Positions 12,222 to 16,556 of a stretch of 16,556 nucleotides of DNA are shown here, piece after piece. Source of the stretch: Loktanella sp. (GTDB lineage Bacteria; Pseudomonadota; Alphaproteobacteria; Rhodobacterales; Rhodobacteraceae); assembly GCA_003551805.1 (NCBI GenBank), contig PUNR01000137.1, positions 1 to 16,556 of the forward strand. Reading direction: 5' to 3'. Both the position numbers and the translations under genes were made by a program. The notes under the pieces are model-generated. The model was given only the letters and a program-made list of their open reading frames with translations, searched no databases and was not told the origin of the DNA. Numbering within the stretch: position 1 is the first letter of the stretch; each line of letters opens with the position of its first letter.

Positions 12222-15200
12222 GATTTATTTGCCTGATAATCCTGTTTTTGTTGCCCAGTTTTGCGATGGCGCAGGATGAAGATGACGACCGTGGCTATCT
12301 GACCAATCTGATCGAAAGCAATCTGTCCGGCGAGGATCGCACCGTCACGATCACCGGTTTTCGTGGCGCGCTCAGTTCTGAAGCGCGGATTGACCAGATG
12401 ACCATCGCCGATGCCGAAGGTGTCTGGCTGACGCTGGAAGATCTGGTCCTGCAATGGAACCGCCGATCGCTGCTGCGTGGTGCGCTGAACGTGCAGCAAT
12501 TGCGCGCAGGGCGCGTTGTGGTCGAACGTGCGCCCATATCCGAGGCAAGCGGCCCATCCCCCGAGGCGCAGCCTTTTGCGTTGCCGGAACTGCCGGTCAG
12601 CGTGTCTTTGGGCGTTTTGCAGATCGACCGGATCGAACTGGACGAATCTTTTCTGGGTGAATTCGTTGCCGTCAGTCTTGAAGGCTCGGCGGAACTGGCG
12701 GGCGGTGAAGGGCGTGCCGATGTGTTGGCCAGACGGCTGGACGGCAAACAGGGCGCGTTCCAGATTGAAGGCAGCTATGCCAACGAAACCAATATCCTTG
12801 CCTTGCTGCTGGACCTTGAAGAAGGGCCTGATGGCATTGTTGCCCGGCTGATCGACCTGCCGGACCGTCCGTCGGTCAAACTGACGGTGCAGGGGGATGC
12901 CCCGCTCGATGATTTCGCGGCAACGCTGGCGTTGGCGACAGACGGGCAGGACCGGTTGTCAGGCGATTTCGCGCTGGCCAGTACCGGCGACCAGCAACAG
13001 GTGCGGTTGGATGTCAGCGGAGATATCTCGGCTTTGTTCGCGGCTGAATATCAAGACTTTTTCGGCAATGACGCGCAGTTGCAGCTTGCGTTGAATAGGG
13101 CGGATGACGGTCGCATTGATATCCCGCAGATCAATCTGGCTGCGGGCCGTGTCAGTCTGGCTGGCGGTATGCAGATCGGTGCGCAAGGTTGGCCCGAGAC
13201 GATCAATATCACGGGCGGCATTACACCCGACGGAAACGAACCCGTGCTGCTGCCACTGTCTGGCCCGCGTACTTTTGTTGATGATGTGTCGTTGGCCGTG
13301 ACCTATGACGCCGCGCAGTCTGATGACTGGCAGATGGACCTGACCGTGAACGGTCTGGACCGTCCGGGCCTTGCGATTGACCGGCTTGGTCTGCGCGGTG
13401 GCGGCATACTGCAATCCGGCGAAGGGCCTGCCATCGGGCGCTTTACCGCTGATCTGGCTTATGGCGCCGAAGGGCTTGCGCTGGATGATATCGGTGCCTC
13501 GCAAGCCTTTGGCGATGCTGTTACCGGTGTGCTGGCCCTTGCCCGTGCCGAAGGGTCGCCGACCGAAATAACCCGTCTGACACTGTCCGGCGCTGGCGTC
13601 GATATGGAAGCTCAGGCGGTGATCGCCGGGCCTTCCGCAGGTTTCCAGACCGATGCAACGATTGCGTTGCAGGTTGTCGGGCTGGAACGGTTTTCGACCC
13701 TTGTCGGGCAGGATCTGGGCGGAGATGCCGCGTTTGATATTACCGCTGACCTGACGCCTCTGGACGGGTTGTTCAACATCGCCCTTGATGGTCGGACAAC
13801 TGATCTGCGTGTCGGGATTGAACAGGCAGATGCGGTGCTGGCCGGTGCCGGAACGCTGGCCGCCAATCTGGTTCGCGACACCGAAGGCACACGGCTGGAA
13901 ACGCTGCGGGTGGCGACGGATGCGGCAGAAGTGACTGCCGCTGTCACCTTGACCAGTGCAGGGTCCGAGGCGGATATCACCGCCAGCCTGCGCGATGCCG
14001 CCGTGGTGCTGCCTGATCTGCAAGGGCCGGTCACAACGACGGGCCGTGTGGTCATGTCAGATGCAGGCCAGATCGAATTTACCCTGTCGGGCACAGCACC
14101 TGCCGCTAGTTATCAGACCACCGGCACTGTTGTTCCGGTGACCGAAGATGGGCAGACGATCAATTTCGACCTTGTTGCCGATGTGTCCGATCTGTCGCGC
14201 TATGCGGGCGTTGCCGGACGTCCCCTTGCTGGCGCGGCAGCACTGAACGTGCGCGGTGTGGTGTTGAGCGATACCGAACGTTTCACAATAGATGTCACTG
14301 GTGACACACAGGATCTGGTGACGGGCATTGACCGTCTTGATCCCCTGCTTGCCGGTGCAGGCCAGATCGCGGTTGCGGCACAGCGCACCGCAGAAGACAA
14401 CCTGCGCCTTACCAACCTGTTGGTCCAGACCCCGGCGCTGGACATGCGTGGCACAGCGGATTTGCGGCTGGAAGGTCCTGTGACGGCGGATCTGGCGCTG
14501 CGCATTCCCGATGCCAGCGTGCTTGATCCCGCGCTAACCGGCCCGTTAAGCCTGACGCTCGACGCGACTCCGACGCCGGATGGTGAAACGGGGGCGATCT
14601 TGCAGATCAGCGGCCCCGGTACCGACCTGCGGCTGGATGCGATCGTTGCCGCGGCACAGGATGGTTATGCCGTTACCGGCGATCTGTCGGCACAGGTAGA
14701 CAACCTTGCATCCTATGCCGCGCTGATCGGGCAACCGGTGCGCGGGTCTGTCACGCTGACCGCGTCTGGTAATCTGTTGCCCGATCTTAGCGCCTTTGAC
14801 GCGCGGTTGAACCTGCGCAGCGAAAATCTGGGCATCGGCAACCCGACAGCCGATGCACTGTTGGCAGGGACCGGACGGGTGAACGCCGATGTCGGTCTGG
14901 CCGATGGCGTGCTGGCTGTCCGCACGCTAGAGGTTTCGACGCCGCAAGTGTCGATTGTGGGTGCGCTGAACAATGCCGCAGGTGCCGGGCAAGGGCGGTT
15001 TAACGCCAGTTTGCGTGACATCGGCCTTTTGACCGACCAGATCAGCGGACCTGTTCGCGCGACTGGTACGGCGTCGCTTGATAATGCGGGTAATTGGGGC
15101 ATCGACGCGACTGGCACCGGCCCCGGCGGGTTGTCAGCGGCGGTGCGCGGGTCGGTGGCGCAATCGGGCCAGCTTGATCTGGCGATCAATGGATCAGCCC

Positions 15201-16480
15201 CGCTTGCCTTGGCCAACAACGCGATTGAGCCGCGCCGTTTAAGCGGCACCGCTAATTTCGATTTGCGCGCCAGCGGTGCGCCCGGGCTGGACGCGCTTAG
15301 CGGGCAGGTCACTTTTGCCAATGGCCGTCTGGCTGACCCTGCGCTGGCACAGGCGCTAAGCGGGATCACCGGTGCGATCCGCCTGAACAACGGCACAGCG
15401 CAGATCGACCTGCGGTCCAACGTCGAGGCGGGTGGCGCTATCGCTATCAGCGGGCCTATCGCGCTGACCGGCACCAACAATGCCAATGTCACCGTGCAAT
15501 TGACCGATGTGGTGCTGCAAGACCCCGAGTTGTACCGGACTACCATTGGCGGCTCGGTTTCGTTGCAAGGCCCACTGCAAGGTGGCGCGCGCATTGATGG
15601 GCGGCTTGCGCTTGGGCAAACCGATGTGCAAGTGCCATCGTCTGGCCTAAGTACCTTGGGTGATTTGCCTGATGTCATGCATCTGCGCCCGCAACAGGAC
15701 GTCCAGCGCACATTGCTGCGTGCCGGGTTGCTGCCCACTGGGGCAGAGGCGTCTGGTAGTGGCGGTGGCGGCGGCGGTGCGGCTTTCCCGCTGAATATCG
15801 TGATTGATGCGCCATCGCGTATCTTTATCCGTGGTCGTGGTGTCGATGCGGAACTGGGCGGGCAGCTGACGATCGGCGGCACTAGCGCCAATGTCATCCC
15901 CGTTGGCCGGTTCGAACTGGTGCGTGGCCGCATCAACATTCTGCAACAGCGGTTTGATCTGACTGAAGGCAGCGCATCGCTGCAAGGTGATTTTGAACCC
16001 TATATTCGTCTTGTCGCCACGACCCAAAGCGCGAATGGCACCCAGATCAGCATCATCGTCGAAGGGCCAGCAAGCGAACCAGAGGTGACCTTTCAATCCG
16101 TGCCCGAACTGCCGCAGGACGAGGTGCTTTCGCGCCTGATCTTTGGCCGCGACCTGCAAAGCATCAGCCCGTTGCAAGCGGTGCAACTGGCGTCCGCGAT
16201 CAGCACTTTGGCCGGGCGCGGGGGCGGTGGTGTGCTTGATGACTTCCGCCAGAACCTGGGGCTGGATGATTTTGACGTCACCACCGACGACGACGGCAAT
16301 GCGGCCGTGCGTGCGGGCCGGTATCTGTCGGAAAACGTCTATACCGACATCACTGTCAGCAGCGATGGCGGAACTGAAATCAACCTTAACCTTGATATCA
16401 CCAGTGAAATTGTCGCCAAAGGTGGTGTCGATCAGGATGGTGGGACCAGTATCGGTATCTTCTTTGAACGCGATTACTGA
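12218..16480 (+). CDS. tamB: TamB, translocation and assembly module protein (DUF490 C-terminus)
   Basis: TamB is the long periplasmic partner of TamA. It bridges the inner and outer membranes as a beta-taco groove and is implicated in barrel protein assembly and phospholipid transport. From TTG 12218 the product has 1420 residues, somewhat longer than E. coli TamB. Residues 1-18 (MRFICLIILFLLPSFAMA) are hydrophobic with an AMA-Q junction. The body is almost wholly beta-type, with repeats of 166-171 residues starting near residues 489, 659, 830 and 996. A Gly-rich linker (about 1177-1188) precedes the conserved DUF490 domain, with AFPLNIVIDAPSRIFIRGRG, GRFELVRGRINILQQ, LTEGSASLQGDFEP and DEVLSRLIFGRD. 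The protein ends in FFERDY. The frame is open upstream to 12083, but that part lies inside tamA and is not protein-like. Confidence 0.95.
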   Translation: MRFICLIILFLLPSFAMAQDEDDDRGYLTNLIESNLSGEDRTVTITGFRGALSSEARIDQMTIADAEGVWLTLEDLVLQWNRRSLLRGALNVQQLRAGRVVVERAPISEASGPSPEAQPFALPELPVSVSLGVLQIDRIELDESFLGEFVAVSLEGSAELAGGEGRADVLARRLDGKQGAFQIEGSYANETNILALLLDLEEGPDGIVARLIDLPDRPSVKLTVQGDAPLDDFAATLALATDGQDRLSGDFALASTGDQQQVRLDVSGDISALFAAEYQDFFGNDAQLQLALNRADDGRIDIPQINLAAGRVSLAGGMQIGAQGWPETINITGGITPDGNEPVLLPLSGPRTFVDDVSLAVTYDAAQSDDWQMDLTVNGLDRPGLAIDRLGLRGGGILQSGEGPAIGRFTADLAYGAEGLALDDIGASQAFGDAVTGVLALARAEGSPTEITRLTLSGAGVDMEAQAVIAGPSAGFQTDATIALQVVGLERFSTLVGQDLGGDAAFDITADLTPLDGLFNIALDGRTTDLRVGIEQADAVLAGAGTLAANLVRDTEGTRLETLRVATDAAEVTAAVTLTSAGSEADITASLRDAAVVLPDLQGPVTTTGRVVMSDAGQIEFTLSGTAPAASYQTTGTVVPVTEDGQTINFDLVADVSDLSRYAGVAGRPLAGAAALNVRGVVLSDTERFTIDVTGDTQDLVTGIDRLDPLLAGAGQIAVAAQRTAEDNLRLTNLLVQTPALDMRGTADLRLEGPVTADLALRIPDASVLDPALTGPLSLTLDATPTPDGETGAILQISGPGTDLRLDAIVAAAQDGYAVTGDLSAQVDNLASYAALIGQPVRGSVTLTASGNLLPDLSAFDARLNLRSENLGIGNPTADALLAGTGRVNADVGLADGVLAVRTLEVSTPQVSIVGALNNAAGAGQGRFNASLRDIGLLTDQISGPVRATGTASLDNAGNWGIDATGTGPGGLSAAVRGSVAQSGQLDLAINGSAPLALANNAIEPRRLSGTANFDLRASGAPGLDALSGQVTFANGRLADPALAQALSGITGAIRLNNGTAQIDLRSNVEAGGAIAISGPIALTGTNNANVTVQLTDVVLQDPELYRTTIGGSVSLQGPLQGGARIDGRLALGQTDVQVPSSGLSTLGDLPDVMHLRPQQDVQRTLLRAGLLPTGAEASGSGGGGGGAAFPLNIVIDAPSRIFIRGRGVDAELGGQLTIGGTSANVIPVGRFELVRGRINILQQRFDLTEGSASLQGDFEPYIRLVATTQSANGTQISIIVEGPASEPEVTFQSVPELPQDEVLSRLIFGRDLQSISPLQAVQLASAISTLAGRGGGGVLDDFRQNLGLDDFDVTTDDDGNAAVRAGRYLSENVYTDITVSSDGGTEINLNLDITSEIVAKGGVDQDGGTSIGIFFERDY
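13682..15700 (+). repeat. Degenerate repeats of about 170 residues within tamB
   Basis: Four segments begin with a related block: LERFSTLVGQDLGGDAAF (13682), LSRYAGVAGRPLAGAAAL (14192), LASYAALIGQPVRGSVTL (14705) and, more divergent, LALANNAIEPRRLSGTANF (15203). The spacing is 170, 171 and 166 codons. The first three also carry a second shared block, AVLAGAGTL, PLLAGAGQI and ALLAGTGRV. The DNA itself has diverged, so these are old protein-level duplications. The end coordinate is approximate. Confidence 0.7.
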
Positions 16481-16556
16481 CGCGCCCTGCGTATGTGGTG
16501 GTATGGCGGTGCGCTGATGCACAGGGTTTGCCGGCCAGAGGGCTGGTCAGGCGTGG
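16481..16556. other. Right-edge stretch after tamB
   Basis: I see no supportable gene in these 76 bases. GGCCAG (16533-16538) and CTGGTC (16543-16548) can pair with one wobble around a four-base loop, but no T-run is visible before the window ends. It could be a terminator stem or part of the next gene. Confidence 0.3.

Noticed and set aside
12959..14023. Minus-strand open frame of 354 codons opposite tamB
   Set aside because: Composition and position mark it as a shadow of TamB; no domain, signal sequence or convincing start.
15758..15781. GGC/GGT-rich tract in tamB as a phase-variable repeat
   Set aside because: The codons alternate between GGT, AGT and GGC rather than forming a uniform slippage-prone repeat; it reads as a glycine linker.
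14713..15939. Long minus-strand open frame of 408 codons antisense to tamB
   Set aside because: It lies wholly opposite a clear TamB coding region, is rich in Pro, Ser, Arg and Ala as expected from GC-rich antisense translation, and shows no recognisable domain.
16533..16548. Terminator after tamB
   Set aside because: The stem contains a wobble and no T-run is seen before the window ends; it may equally be coding sequence of the next gene.
16481..16556. A gene starting or ending after tamB
   Set aside because: Open frames exist on both strands, but with at most 26 codons visible and no clear ribosome site there is nothing to support either.

Overview
This window looks like an ordinary stretch of chromosome from an alphaproteobacterium, most likely of the Rhodobacteraceae/Roseobacter group. 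The evidence is high GC, the gene families present (DUF2125, DUF2161, HAD-IIA family TIGR01459, YcjX/TIGR01620, YafY regulator plus glutathione S-transferase, TamA/TamB), and a short intergenic motif (3557-3582) that I associate with that group. Nothing in it looks mobile or phage-derived. I see no IS, tRNA, rRNA, CRISPR or attachment site, and no intergenic gap longer than about 165 bases.

Layout. 1-2754 (minus): the 5' part of ribF, a MaoC-fold dehydratase, a HAD-like protein and a manganese-dependent inorganic pyrophosphatase (ppaC). ppaC and the HAD gene form one unit. maoC and ribF probably have a second promoter of their own. 2755-2871: divergent promoters whose -35 boxes overlap. 2872-3552 (plus): DUF2161, a PD-(D/E)XK nuclease-like protein. 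3601-4593 (minus): an exported TraB/GumN protein. 4757-5734 (plus): membrane-anchored DUF2125. 5731-8129 (minus): ycjX and a ycjF-like gene, translationally coupled. 8225-8995 (plus): truA. 8992-9582 (minus): glutathione S-transferase. 9651-10331 (plus): YafY-type HTH/WYL regulator, divergent from the transferase. 10446-16480 (plus): tamA-tamB, the outer-membrane protein insertion module, also coupled by an overlap.

How the genes fit together. Half of the window serves the envelope: TamA/TamB, DUF2125, TraB/GumN and YcjX/YcjF. The rest is housekeeping: FAD synthesis, pyrophosphate removal, tRNA pseudouridylation and acyl-CoA hydration. The genome is tightly packed. Two convergent pairs end in the same four bases (5731-5734 and 8992-8995), two operon pairs overlap by four bases, and two genes appear to start with TTG.

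I did not find a convincing new multi-gene system. The points most worth checking are the overlapping divergent promoters at 2789-2839, the shared stop codons of convergent genes, the about 170-residue repeats inside TamB, the HAD protein that has Trp in place of its second catalytic Asp, and the solitary DUF2161 nuclease-like protein.
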